Positions 27,752-38,670 of a DNA stretch of 64,000 nt are shown in pieces. Under the pieces are notes generated by a model that saw only the letters and a program-made list of their open reading frames with translations, was not told the origin of the DNA and did not search any database. How positions within the stretch are numbered: the stretch's first letter is position 1; each line of letters opens with the position of its first letter. Source of the stretch: Anagrus nilaparvatae (lineage: Eukaryota > Arthropoda > Insecta > Hymenoptera > Mymaridae); assembly GCA_022575985.1 (NCBI GenBank), contig JAKSXM010000272.1, forward strand, positions 29,653,501-29,717,500, given 5' to 3'. The position numbers and the translations under genes are program-made.

Positions 27752-29162
27752 TTATTGAAGCATTAATGACTCCAAATTTCTGTGTAAAATTGTATCTTTA
27801 ACTGCGTTAAAAACAACTTTTATATTTTCTGTATCTACAGCTGTAGTAAAATGATGAAAAAGTGGTTTCCTAGGGTCCCTTTTTACAGATATAAAAAGAT
27901 CTAATATAAAATTTTGAACATCTTTCATGGAATGTGAATCACCAGTAAATTGAGGAAAATACCAACGAACATCAGTGTCTTCTGATCTAACTTTTTTATC
28001 TAATAAATCAGTTTTGTTTAAAAATAAAATTATCGAAACACCTCCAAAAATTATATTATTTATGATTGTGTCAAAAATATTTCTTGACTCTTCTAGTCTA
28101 TTAGTTCTCCTATAAGCAAGATAATTTATTTAAAATAATTATATTTACAATACTGCAAAAGACGCCTGCAAAAATAAGTTATAAACCAAATTACCTGTCT
28201 TCCAATAAAACTTGATCAAATTCTGAAGATGAAACAAGAAAAAGAATAGAAGTAACACAATCAAAACATTGATACCATTTTTGCCTCTGGGATCTTTGCC
28301 CACCAACATCAACAAATAAAAATGGAATATTATTAATTTGAATAACAAATTCATATATTCCTTTAGTAGCTTTCCGACAATGCAAAATATCTTGATGTGT
28401 TGGAATATAGTCCTGGTAACAAAAAAATGTAGTCACTTAGATGCTGAAATCATATAAATAAAAATCATTTAAATTTTCTTACCATCCTACCGATCCTTTC
28501 TAAATGGTCCAGAAAATATTGGACTGAATCACTCTGCAAATAATATTTTAAATAAATAAATCAGTAATCTAAAAACTTTTATGAATAAGAATAATACAAA
28601 CCAATTGAAATTCTCTTCTTCTATCAAAGGCTTTTTTTATAGAAGCGTCTTTCCATAAACATTGTAAATATGGTACATAATGTAAAAAAATTCTTGCATC
28701 TACAACATTAGTATTTTCAAGCTTTAACAATTGGTAACCAATATCATAATTTTTTTGATTTTCCCATGGGATGTTTAATTTATCTCTTGCGTCAACTAAA
28801 ACTTTCATTCCTTTTATTATATTTTGATATATGACTTGTTGATATTCCTTCATCAATTCAGGCTGCAAAGAAAAAAATAACAAGAAAAATAAAGTTACCG
28901 ATATAAAATAATACACCATCATCGGTATCCTAATAATTACCTCAAATTTGATACCATGAATAATCCTCATTTGTTTGAGAAATGTTGACTTTCCGCTCTC
29001 ACCAGCACCAAGTAGCAATAATTTCACTTGCCTTCGAAATGCCTGTCTATCTTTTTCTAGCATTCTATCAATTTCTTGACTTTTACACCTTTGTTCAATT
29101 TCTTCAGGACTAAATTTAAGCCTCAGACACCAAGTGCATGACCACGTTAAGGGGCCCGCCAT
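27752..29162 (-). CDS. cta: Guanine nucleotide-binding protein alpha subunit, G12/13 class (concertina-like)
   Basis: Heterotrimeric G-protein alpha subunit of the G12/13 class; in flies (concertina) it drives RhoGEF2-Rho-myosin contraction. Minus-strand exons: 28941-29162, 28602-28862, 28483-28533, 28195-28412, 27752-28109; they join in frame to 369 aa, normal for the family. G1 P-loop GAGESGKST (near residue 50), [10 protein letters not shown] switch II, NKTD base-binding motif, and a TAVDTEN block near the C-terminus, which ends LESLMLQ as in G-alpha-13. Cysteines near the N-terminus (SCTWC) are likely palmitoylation sites. The start is the ATG at 29160-29162 in a good context (GGCAGCAAGATGGCG); an upstream in-frame GTG is not a likely start. 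The donor after exon 2 is GTTTGT, unusual but supported by conserved FQL/SDSVQYF continuity. Confidence 0.96.
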
Positions 29163-31998
29163 CTTGCTGCCCTTTCTTTTTCCGGTCACACAATGATTTT
29201 TATTTGTATTTATTATTGTTTATCTTTCCACTTGGATGAAAACTTCACTAACTTTTTCTCTTTATAAAAAAAAAAAAACACAACAAATATTTTTAACACA
29301 ATTTATACAATGTTTCCGTCTCTCCGCACCCTGAATGAGACCAAGATCGAGAGAGACGGAGATAGAGTATGAAATAACACAGGTCAAACACCACCAGAGT
29401 AAATGATGATGTTGATGATAAGGTGAAAGAGCCACAGTAAAATTTATGATAATGATAATAACTATAATGACAATTACGATAATTATGTTTTTCCAGTAAA
29501 AAAATGAATCCTATTATAATTATTATTGCAATATACATAAAGAGAAAGCAAAACATATAGGTATATTATACCTATAAACACTCACGCACATATACAAACG
29601 TATTATAATATACAAAACACGAAAGAAGGCACAAAGGCGAGTCTATGAGGGCGGAGCACAGCGAATATGTATATGAAAAAATAAAAAAAAAAAAAAAAAT
29701 AAAATAACCAGCAACAGTAAAAACTACTAAGTACAAGTATTAGGTATATATTATTCACACACACTGACCGATAATCGACAATAATAATGAAACGACAAAG
29801 TATTCTGACAACTCACTCACTTTTCTTTCTTTTCTTGAGCATTGAAAACCACGGAACTTAAAAATAATTTTCTTTTTTAAACACACACATATTTTTACAT
29901 GATTTTTTCATTTTTTTTATTTAATGTAAGCGCTCCTAACGAGCGCACATTTTTTTAAGTTTATGTTTTTTCTTGTTTATTAATTTGAATATCATGAAAA
30001 TGTTTAAAACAATTTTTATTGTTACTGATATTCATTAATATAATCTCAGCAACAACAGCAGCCGCAGCTGCAGCCTCCGTTATGTTATAATATGCTAGAA
30101 GTCACTTTTCAATACATAACAGAGATTATTATTACACTTATATTTTCATATTTTCATGAACACATAATCATTTATTTTTTTATGAAAAACTTTTCGATTT
30201 TTTGTGTAAAAAGTATTTTTAATTAAATTACTTAATAACAAATAAAAAACACAATTAAACCCGGTTAACCAGGCGCACGCGAAGACTTAACGATGGCTAT
30301 CCGGGTATCCGCAGATCTGCACAAAATAGGTATACCTCTAAATACATTCACAATTTTCACACATACATATAACTTGAAAAAAGTAGGTGTGGCAGATTCC
30401 TCTTTTTCCAACAAGATTTTTAGTTCTCATTCTTTTAATTTTTAAATATTTATTTGATTAAGAATTGATTTTTATCTTGAATCATGATCAATACTGCTGT
30501 TAATTTTCCTTGTTTTTCTATTTTTCTCTACTAGTCTTTTATCAAAAATGAAAAGATAAATAAAAGCAGAGATTTTTTTGAGCGGGCTTTCTTAAAATTC
30601 AAAATATATTAATTTAAATTTACAGGACATATTTTTCATATATTTTTCATAGGTGTGAAAAGTTAATTAAAATTTTTTAGTTAAAATAAATGAATTCTAG
30701 AGGCGTAGTTTATGCAAAAACATTATGCATGATTTATTTAAATAAATTTTCAGCGACGCTATAAAATGCTTAATTTTATTCAAGATAATATAATTTTTAA
30801 AAATTATTTAAAAGTTTCGAGTAATAAAAAAAGTAATAATTTTTTCCAACATTTTTAAAATATGCATAAATTTACTCATGCAACATAATGAAAGCGCAAA
30901 TATGATTTTTTTCTTTCTTTTTATAGTTTTCTATAGCATATACGCATATACTTTATGCATTTTAGATCGACTTTTACATTTTTTTTTATTTTGTCTACGC
31001 ATTTATACAGACATAAAAATATGCAATGACTAATAAAACTACTTGATAATTATATATATTAATTATAAGTTAAATATTTCCTTGTGTATTAAAAATGCAA
31101 TATTATGTAGTTTGCATATAATATTAGATTCCCGGATATTTTTAGTAGGTCGTTTATATAGATATGTGGTAGAAAATTTTTTGAGATTTATTTATAATAT
31201 TATAAAATCTTACGTAATTCTATCCAATAAAGAAAGTGACAATTCATAAAGCGGATGTCAAATAATTACAATTTTTTTATTTAAATTATTTATTTAAGTT
31301 TAATTATATATAAAATAAAATTTATAATTTATAATTACATATATGTAGAAAAATATATAGATTAATTAGATTTAATTAATACATAGAGAATTTTTAAGAT
31401 TTGCAATCAATATATAATAATTGAGAAAGAATAATATTTCACTCGCTCATATCTATTAGAAAGTAGTTTTTTTCTTGAATATTGTAATTATTACTAAGAT
31501 AAATATTTATATTCCTGTTTCTGTGTAAATATTGTAAATGTGCAAAAACAGTATATTTAATATGTATGAATAAAGAATAAAAAAATTTTAATTTTACTAA
31601 TATTTATTTGAATTATATAGCATGGATTACAGAAATTTTTAAAAACAATTCAAAGAAACGAATGAAAATTTTTATGTATATTTTTGAAAGAATGTATAAA
31701 TTTTTTCATTTTGAAAGCTAAAAAGTAAAATTTACAAAGCTGCAAATCAAAATAAACTTTCTTTGCAATTTATAATTATTGCCAAAAATAATATAAAAAC
31801 TTTTTTTTAAATAATTTTTAAAAGTTCAATTTTGCCAACATAATTTCATGTTGACCAACTTAAAAAACTACTTTACCAACTTCAGGTAAGGTCGTAAGGA
31901 TGTTATACCAAAAATGGAGTTTTTGATTGTAAACAATGACGTTTAAAACGATTTGTTAACGTATTAATAAATAATTAGTGAAAAAAAAAGAATCAAAC
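29163..31998. promoter_or_regulatory. Shared upstream region of the divergent G-alpha and Prp31 genes
   Basis: 2.8 kb between two divergent gene starts. The half next to the G-alpha gene is less AT-rich (CpG-containing patches at about 29320-29360, 29640-29660 and 30260-30330) and probably holds 5' UTR exons and promoter elements of that gene. Near 30048 is a CAG/CCGCAGCTGCAG run. An ATG at about 30294 in a CpG-rich context opens only a dozen codons before a GTATAC donor-like word and was not called. The half next to Prp31 is plain AT-rich DNA. Confidence 0.4.
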
Positions 31999-34153
31999 AT
32001 GTCTTTGGCCGACGAACTTCTTGCAGATTTTGAAGAAGATGAGGTTCAAATTAAACATGAACCTGAAGAAGATGAATTTATGCATCCTGCTTCGAGTATT
32101 ACAGAAGAAGGTTAGTTTTGCTCCTTTTTCGTACTACTTTATTATTTTTAATAAAAATAAAAACTAACATAGATTTTTTTTATCTTAGATATAAAAGAAA
32201 GTTCAATACAAGAGCTGGCAAAATTATGGCAGTCTCAGAAGTTACAAAATATTATGTTACAAATTGATAAATTTTGCAATATTCCTCGTAAACCTTCAGA
32301 TATCATTGGTCCACATGAATCAGATCCAGAGTATTTATTAATTATAGAGGCTAATGATGCAGCTGCTGGAATTGATGGTGAAATAGGTAATTCTAATTGT
32401 TCATTTTAGAAATAATCATTATTAATTTATCATTAATTTTTATAATTCATTTTATAGAGGTTATACATCGATTTGTAAAAAAAAAGTATTCAAAAAGGTT
32501 TCCTGAATTAGAAGATCTTGTTGTTGGACCCCTGGAGTACTTGATGACAGTAAAGGAATTAGGAAATGATTTAGATAACGCAAAAAATAATGAAATTTTG
32601 CAACAATTCTTAATTCAAGCTACTATTATGGTCGTATCTGTAACTGCATCAACAACTCAAGGGTAAAAATTTTTTTTTATTATAATTTTTCAATAATTAA
32701 TATAAAATTTTTATACTTTGCTCTTAATTTTAGTCAATATTTAACAAAAGAAGAGTTAGAATCTATAAATGAAGCATGCGATATTGCAATATCCCTTAAT
32801 AACTTCAAATCAAGAATACTTGAATATGTTGAGAGCAGAATGGCATTTATTGCTCCTAATTTATCCAGAATAGTTGGTGCCTCGACTGCTGCAAAATTAA
32901 TGGGTAAATATATGATTATTAAAAAACAATTTTTGGGAATTAATAAAGTAAATAAATATTTTAGGTGTTGCTGGAGGCTTGACAAAATTGTCAAAAATGC
33001 CTTCTTGTAATGTTTTGTTACTTGGCTCAAGGAAAACAACTTTATCTGGGTTTTCAAGAACCACAAATTTACCTCATACAGGATTTATTTATTATTCCAG
33101 TATTGTACAAGATACTGCAGCTGTATGTCATTTTTATTTTTTTTAAACCAATGTAAGAGTAATTTAAGGAAAACTTAACTACTAAAAATTGAATTAAATT
33201 TTATAAAATAATTAAAATTAATTTATAAATTTTAAATTAAATTACTTAATCATTAAAAAATATTTTTTTAAAAATTATTTTATGAAATTTAGTCAAAAGT
33301 TTTCTAGTTAGGTTCACCTTTTTTTACTCTTATTATAACAAATTCAAACAAAAATTTTTATTATTTAGGATTTAAGAAGAAAAGCTGCAAGACTTGTTGC
33401 TGGTAAAAGTGTATTAGCTGCAAGAGTGGATTCTTGCCATGAGAGTACAGATGGGAATATTGGACAAATGTTTCGTGATGAAATAGAAAAAAAATTAGAT
33501 AAATTACAAGAACCACCCCCTGTTAAATTTATTAAACCTTTGCCAAAACCTGTGGACCCTGGCCGTAAGAAGAGAGGTGGTAAGAGAGTGAGAAAAATGA
33601 AAGAACGTTATCGAGTTACTGACTTTAGAAAACAAGCTAATAGAATGAGCTTTGGAGATGTAAATATTAACTTTTAGCTATTTTTAAATTAATTTTAAAT
33701 ATGTAACATTAAAAATTTAATATTACTTTTATGTACAGATTGAGACTGACGCATATCAAGAGGATCTTGGTTACACTAGAGGAACAATAGGGAAAACTGG
33801 TACAGGACGTATTAGATTGCCTCAAGTTGATGAAAAGACTAAAGTTCGTATTTCTAAAACCCTGCAGAAAAATTTACAGAAACAACAAATCTGGGGTGGA
33901 AGTACAACTGTCAAAAAACATATTTCTGGAACAGCTTCCAGTGTTGCATTTACTCCTTTACAAGTATTCAATCTATAACATATTTTTTTAAATTAAAAAT
34001 TAAAAAAACCAAAAATAATATATTTAATTTTTTTTACAGGGTCTAGAAATTATTAATCCTCAAGCAGCTGAAAAGAAAGTAAGCGAAGCAAATGCTAAAT
34101 ATTTTTCAAATACTGCTGGTTTCTTAAAAGTTAAGAAAGAAGAAAAGACATAA
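31999..34153 (+). CDS. Prp31: U4/U6 snRNP protein Prp31
   Basis: Spliceosomal protein that binds the U4 5' stem-loop with the 15.5K protein and bridges U4/U6 to U5 in the tri-snRNP; nuclear. Exons 31999-32110, 32189-32386, 32458-32662, 32734-32903, 32965-33122, 33369-33659, 33739-33963, 34040-34153 join in frame to 490 aa, close to the usual 490-500. Order: acidic N-terminus (LADELLADFEEDE), NOSIC region with KKYSKRFPELEDLV and VVSVTASTTQG, Nop domain with YVESRMAFIAPNLSRIVGAS, GVAGGLTKLSKMP and LPHTGFIYYS, a basic KKRGGKRVRKMKERY stretch, and the conserved C-terminal region (RKQANRMSFG, AYQEDLGYTRG, SGTASSVAFTPLQGLEI). The ATG has A at -3. No disrupted motif. Confidence 0.97.
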
Positions 34154-34237
34154 GAATATGATTAATTTTTTAAATCATGTTAATATACTTAGATAAAATG
34201 TTATTATTTGTACATAACTTTATTTATAATTTTTGCA

Positions 34238-34243
34238 AATAAA
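34238..34243 (+). terminator. Poly(A) signal AATAAA of Prp31
   Basis: AATAAA lies 84 bases after the TAA stop of Prp31 (34151-34153). Confidence 0.55.
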
Positions 34244-34375
34244 ATTTAAAAAAAAAATTTTCTGATTGATGCTTTATTAGTTTAAATCTTTTAGATACTT
34301 AAAAAAATATTTTATTTTTATTTTATTCAATAAATTTTGAATGATCTAGCTAGCTTGTATACTTTATCTGAAAAA

Positions 34376-34379
<4 letters not shown>

Positions 34380-34415
<36 letters not shown>
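34380..34415. repeat. Poly(A) tract of about 36 bases
   Basis: Uninterrupted A run just downstream of Prp31. It could be a slippage microsatellite or a retroposon tail; no target duplication was recognised. Confidence 0.8.
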
Positions 34416-34418
<3 letters not shown>

Positions 34419-34489
34419 ATACGCAAAATTAAAATGAAAATAGTTTCTTACAGGTGGTTTTTTAACTAGAATAAAATAATATAAGCTTG

Positions 34490-34881
34490 CGGACGAGTCA
34501 TTGTATAATGTCTATGTCAAGATTATATGTTAATAATTAATTATAGTAGTAGGACAGTGACCGAAGCCAGAAATTACGAAAAAACCGCAAAAAGATGCGC
34601 TTTTGATGAGCTTCTCTCTCGTGTATTACACCTATTATTAACACATCGATACATTTACATAATCTTTGATAAATGAAAACAAAAATATTGGGGATTAAAG
34701 TAGTTTCACAAACGTGTTATTTTAATGGAGTGTATTAAATTAAAATTTATTGTTTTAATTTAACGGTTAGTTAATATGTAATTAATAATTATTAAATAAT
34801 AGTGCATTCAAAGTTTGAGTGATGTGAACATATTTTTAATTGTTAAATTAACGCAGTGTGAGTGTAATCGCAAATTCGAAT
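34490..34881 (+). promoter_or_regulatory. Putative promoter and 5' UTR of the gene starting at 34882
   Basis: Less AT-rich than its surroundings, with a mixed-composition patch at about 34490-34640, leading into AACGCAGTGTGAGTGTAATC and then the ATG. No TATA box at a fixed distance could be assigned. Confidence 0.3.
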
Positions 34882-35170
34882 ATGGCAAAATTTCAAGCCC
34901 TCGAGGACTGGTACTTATTATTTCAAGAACGTTCAGCTTCAAAACAAGATAAAGGTATTTTTGTACAAATTTTTACATAAGTAAGGTTTTATAATTATTG
35001 GTTAAAATTAAAATATATATAAATTTTGGTTTCGTCTTTATTCGTTCTCAAGGTTATATTTACATTTAAATCAATTGTATATAATTTTAAATTTAATTTT
35101 ATACACGGACAGGTCGAAGTAATATCACCAATTTTTTCGGGTCCCGTGAAACTAATAAAAAATATAAATA
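34882..35170 (+). CDS. 5' end of an unidentified gene, with element insertion in the possible second exon
   Basis: An ATG at 34882 opens a coding-looking exon (MAKFQALEDWYLLF...) ending at 34954 with donor GTATTT, phase 1. A candidate second exon starts at 35115 after ACACGGACAG and continues in frame with RSNITNFFGSRETNKKYK. Joining 35170 directly to the DNA after 36581 gives a TAA stop exactly at the TA target site of the foldback element, so the original product may have been only about 43 aa; with the element present the frame runs on. ITNFF resembles the core of a PCNA-interacting (PIP) box but lacks the leading Q. I do not recognise the protein. Exon 1 is fairly convincing, exon 2 tentative; the real second exon could lie far downstream. 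Confidence 0.4.
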
Positions 35171-36581
35171 CTCCAGTCAAATCACGGGGGGGGGGGGGTG
35201 GTATTGTTTGTGGCTGCCACCAGATTTGGTCTACTATAGGTTTTTTGGGTCGCTGAATCCGAAAATCGGGGTCTTTTCTGTGCGCAATTGGGGCTTGACC
35301 CTTAAATCGGGCAAAATTGCCCTTTAAAAGGGCATTTTTGCTGTATTCATTGTAGGCCTTTGAAATTTAGTATACAGGGGTTTTTTGGGTCGCTGATAAC
35401 GAATATTGCAGTTTTAATTATGAAAAATTACCCCTTGACCCTTAAATCGGGCAAAACTGCCCTTTAAAAGGGCATTTTTGCTGTATTCATTGTAAGCCTT
35501 TGAAATTTGGTATACAGGGGTTTTTTAGGTTGCTGTTCATGAAAATCGCGTTTTTTTAAATTGAAAATTAGGTGTTTGGCCTCAAATTTGCTAAAACTAC
35601 TCCTAAAAGGGTTTGAAAGGTATACATAAATGAATCATACATTTTTAAGTAATAAGATTTTTTATTATTATTTAAACATAACATATTGTTCTAAAAAAAG
35701 TACAAAAACGTAAAAGTACGAAAACAAATAATTTTTGAGACATTATGCAAATATTATATACAATTAATCATACTCCATACTCTGGACCGAGTGTACTTGA
35801 GTTGTATCCTCAATATTATCATAGCTATCGTTATAAATGCAGTCAACACTAATATTTGGTTCAAAAATTGAACAATCGAAATCTTCATACGTTCTCTCCA
35901 GAAGACTGTCATCGTTTTCGTCTATGGTGACGTTTGGCTCTAAAGTGGAATTATCCTCACATGTGTTTTCTGAATTTATGTCAGAGTTATGTTCACAATT
36001 TTCGCAGCTCTGACCACTGCACGTTTTGCAGAATATGCTGCATTTTAGACCCAGTTTGCGACATCCACATTTTTTTAGGCAACCTTTTTTACAACCGCAA
36101 CTAAATTTCTTTAAATATTTGTCTGGTATAAGTGGACATGCAGTAAAAACAGGCTCTAAAATATTATCTTTACCGGTTTTCCAACCAAATTTTTCATAAT
36201 TAAAACTGCAATATTCGTTATTAGCGACTCAAAAAACCCCTGTATACCAAATTTCAAAGGCTTACAATGAATACAGCAAAAATGCCCTTTTAAAGGGCAG
36301 TTTTGCCCGATTTAAGGGTCAAGGGGTAATTTTTCATAATTAAAACTGCAATATTCGTTATCAGCGACCCAAAAAACCCCTGTAAACTAAATTTCAAAGG
36401 CCTACAATGAATACAGCAAAAATGCCCTTTTAAAGGGCAGTTTTGCCCGATTTAAGGGTCAAGCCCCAATTGCGCACAGAAAAGACCCCGATTTTCGGAT
36501 TCAGCGACCCAAAAAACCTATAGTAGACCAAATCTGGTAGCGGCCACAAACAATACCACCAAAACCGTGATTTTACTGGAG
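35171..36581. mobile_element. Foldback DNA element with TA target duplication carrying a CXC-domain reading frame
   Basis: Ends CTCCAGTCAAATCACGG and CCGTGATTTTACTGGAG, each flanked by TA (35169-35170, 36582-36583). Each arm carries modules with a 140-bp period: TTTTTTGGGTCGCTGA at 35241 and 35381, a diverged copy at 35521, and inverted copies ending at 36240, 36380 and 36520. The unique centre (about 35640-36200) encodes a cysteine-rich C-terminal protein segment on the minus strand followed by AATAAA. The left arm carries a run of 13 G at 35186-35198 where the right arm has a short mixed sequence. The same left end recurs at about 62500. Confidence 0.8.
35764..36228 (-). CDS. Tesmin/TSO1-like CXC-domain protein, C-terminal exon inside a foldback element
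   Basis: An open frame of 154 codons ending in TAA (35764-35766). No ATG lies at its beginning; a splice acceptor-like TTGCAG sits at about 36205-36210, so it may be a terminal exon. After FGWKTGKDNILEPVF it carries CGCKKGCLKKCGCRK then C-x3-C-x2-C-x4-C-x2-C, close to the CXC (tesmin/TSO1) zinc-binding pattern, followed by an acidic tail rich in D, E, N and S ending MEYD. An AATAAA follows on the minus strand (about 35665). Similar CXC tails occur, to my knowledge, at the end of transposon-associated proteins in insects. The intact frame, poly(A) signal and flanking modules suggest the last exon of an element-borne gene, or a captured host gene. The first ~12 codons are made by the repeat module itself. 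Confidence 0.6.
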   Translation of the reverse strand, partial: VANNEYCSFNYEKFGWKTGKDNILEPVFTACPLIPDKYLKKFSCGCKKGCLKKCGCRKLGLKCSIFCKTCSGQSCENCEHNSDINSENTCEDNSTLEPNVTIDENDDSLLERTYEDFDCSIFEPNISVDCIYNDSYDNIEDTTQVHSVQSMEYD

Positions 36582-36583
36582 TA

Positions 36584-38339
36584 AAAATATTTTTACGCGC
36601 ATTGATTGGAAAAAAGAAAATAATTTATTTTTGGCGCGACTCTGATTTTTTGTTCAAAATTTTTAAATAATTTTTTATTTCTTTTTTTTTTATTTTAAAA
36701 TGTAAAAAAAAATTCTATCGAAAAATTCCAATTCTTTACTTTTTTTTTTTTTTTTTTTTTTTATTTAAGCTTTTAGAACTTACATTATATAGAAGTTATT
36801 AAGCTAACAGATTAAATTAAAAAAGCATTTGAACAGAATAAGATAAATTACGCCCAAAAAACATTTGAGCTGATTGAATCGCGGTGAACTTGATTTTTTT
36901 CAAATTTAAAAAATTAGAAACTCTAGAAATGAAACCGGAAGTGGTCAATAATAATTTTTTTTGTATACCTCGGTAAAAATTTTTTCTCCAAATTGTAATG
37001 TGAAATGACAATAAAATCATTGATTGTGAAAAATTTGAGCTTTTTCGTGTCTTAGAATCAATTTCCTAAAAGGAGTCCTAAAATCATTTTTAAAAAAAAG
37101 GGCAAAAACATTCGTTTTTAGCGCGTTAAAAAAATATTTTGACCATAATGAAAAATTTAAAAAACACGCTAAAATTACGACCGTCGTTGAAAATAATGAA
37201 CTGATGCAAAAAAAAAGGTAATTACATATTTATCAACAGTTGTTTGATAATAAAGTTCTCTAGTTCTCAAAGAACCTTTTCTCTCAAAACACAAGAAACA
37301 TGAAGGTGAGTGATGAAAAAAATGTTGATTACTATATTAGAATGAAAACCGAAAAAAAATGAACTCAAGCGAAAAACATGATCGGGAAATGTGCCTCCAT
37401 AATATAATAATTGAATATTGAACTGAAAAATATTTGTGTATACTAAAGTGCACTTTATTTGCAAAAATTACTTACAATAAATTAACAAATATTTATTTTT
37501 TTACTTTTTAATCATTATAATTAAATATAATAATATTATTTTATAAAGCTTGTAATATTTTCAATTATCTTAAATTTTTTTATAATATGATCTCATCATG
37601 AACTCCAATTATAAATGTATTAAATAAGAAAGTATGTTATTTTACTATACTTAAGTATAAATATAATATTTCACTTAAAAAAAATTGTAACATTACTCAA
37701 CAAGATAAATTTTAGAAGGTAGGTAATAATTGCTTACTATAATTCATAAAAGTCGTGATTTAGTTTTTAAAATGTTAAATTAATATAAAAATATGTTATT
37801 AATTATATTTTTTATTAAAAATGTATAGCCGATGAAATAGAAAAACTGTAATAGCCTGAAATTTTAGCAAATTGTTTGGAAACAAAATATTAAATAAATT
37901 TTTACTCTTTCACTCTGTCAAGACTTTCGGCTAAAATTATGATTTCCCAAATAAATTAGGACTCGTGGATTTCAAAAAAATGTTGAACAAAAAGGCCCCT
38001 TATAATTTCTACCTTAAATAACTGAAAAAATAAATTTTTTTTCTGTAAAGCGTGTTAGAATTGTACGGGAAAAATTACTATAGAATACGTCTTTTAGTCC
38101 AGTTTCGTCCAGTTTATAAAGTCTATTTGTTAAAACACCCAATATTTAACATTTGAACTGCTCTAAGACGTTGAAAATTAAAAGAAATTATTTTTAACAG
38201 AAAGATGATACTATTTCAAAATATGTAAAATTAAAGTAATCAATAAAAACATTTATAAAAAATTAGTAACAACCAAAATCATCAAAAACTGATTTTGTTG
38301 TTTTAAAAATGATCCAAAATTGGTTAATTTAGTTTTTGT
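36584..38339. other. AT-rich DNA without recognised genes
   Basis: Contains a T-run at about 36740-36762 and several short open frames with no coding-like composition. Nothing supported. Confidence 0.45.
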
Positions 38340-38670
38340 GGATAACTCAAAATCTGTCATGATTTTTGGTGGTCAATTAGCTCTAATTACAAATCTTTTA
38401 GCTGCAGCAAATGATACTTCTAATTCTTTTGCATATGCTATTTGTTTTTTACCTTCTAAAAATGAATACACTAGAGGAAGCACAATAGTTTGTTCTATAT
38501 TATTATTTACTTGTAATACGGACCCTATAATTACAAATAATTATTAAAATATCTCATAAAATATCCCTGGAGTAACTTTAAAGGTACCGTCAAGATACCA
38601 TGTTCTTGATCTTTAGAACAAAATTCGCAAATTTTCCTCAATAGCAAATACAATAATTCTTCCACATGTC
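38340..38670 (-). pseudogene. Decayed MULE-family transposase fragment
   Basis: One minus-strand frame reads GRIIVFAIEENLRIL, then a stop, RTWYLDGTFKVTPGIFYE, two stops, IEQTIVLPLVYSFLEGKKQ, a further stop and KIMTDFE. Mutator-like (MULE/FLYWCH-associated) transposases have this order: an I.F.T..NL..L block, W..DGTFK..P.LF.Q containing a catalytic Asp, P.V..LL.GK, and .I..DFE containing the second catalytic Asp. The four in-frame stops with an otherwise continuous frame show an old, mutated copy. No terminal repeats were seen around it. Confidence 0.72.

Noticed and set aside
29163..29189. Longer N-terminus for the G-alpha protein starting at 29189
   Set aside because: It would need a GTG start; the ATG at 29160-29162 has a good context and gives the N-terminus expected for the family.
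30294..30331. Short plus-strand start exon in a CpG-rich patch
   Set aside because: Only a dozen codons before a GTATAC word and no continuation; more likely 5' UTR or promoter of the divergent G-alpha gene.
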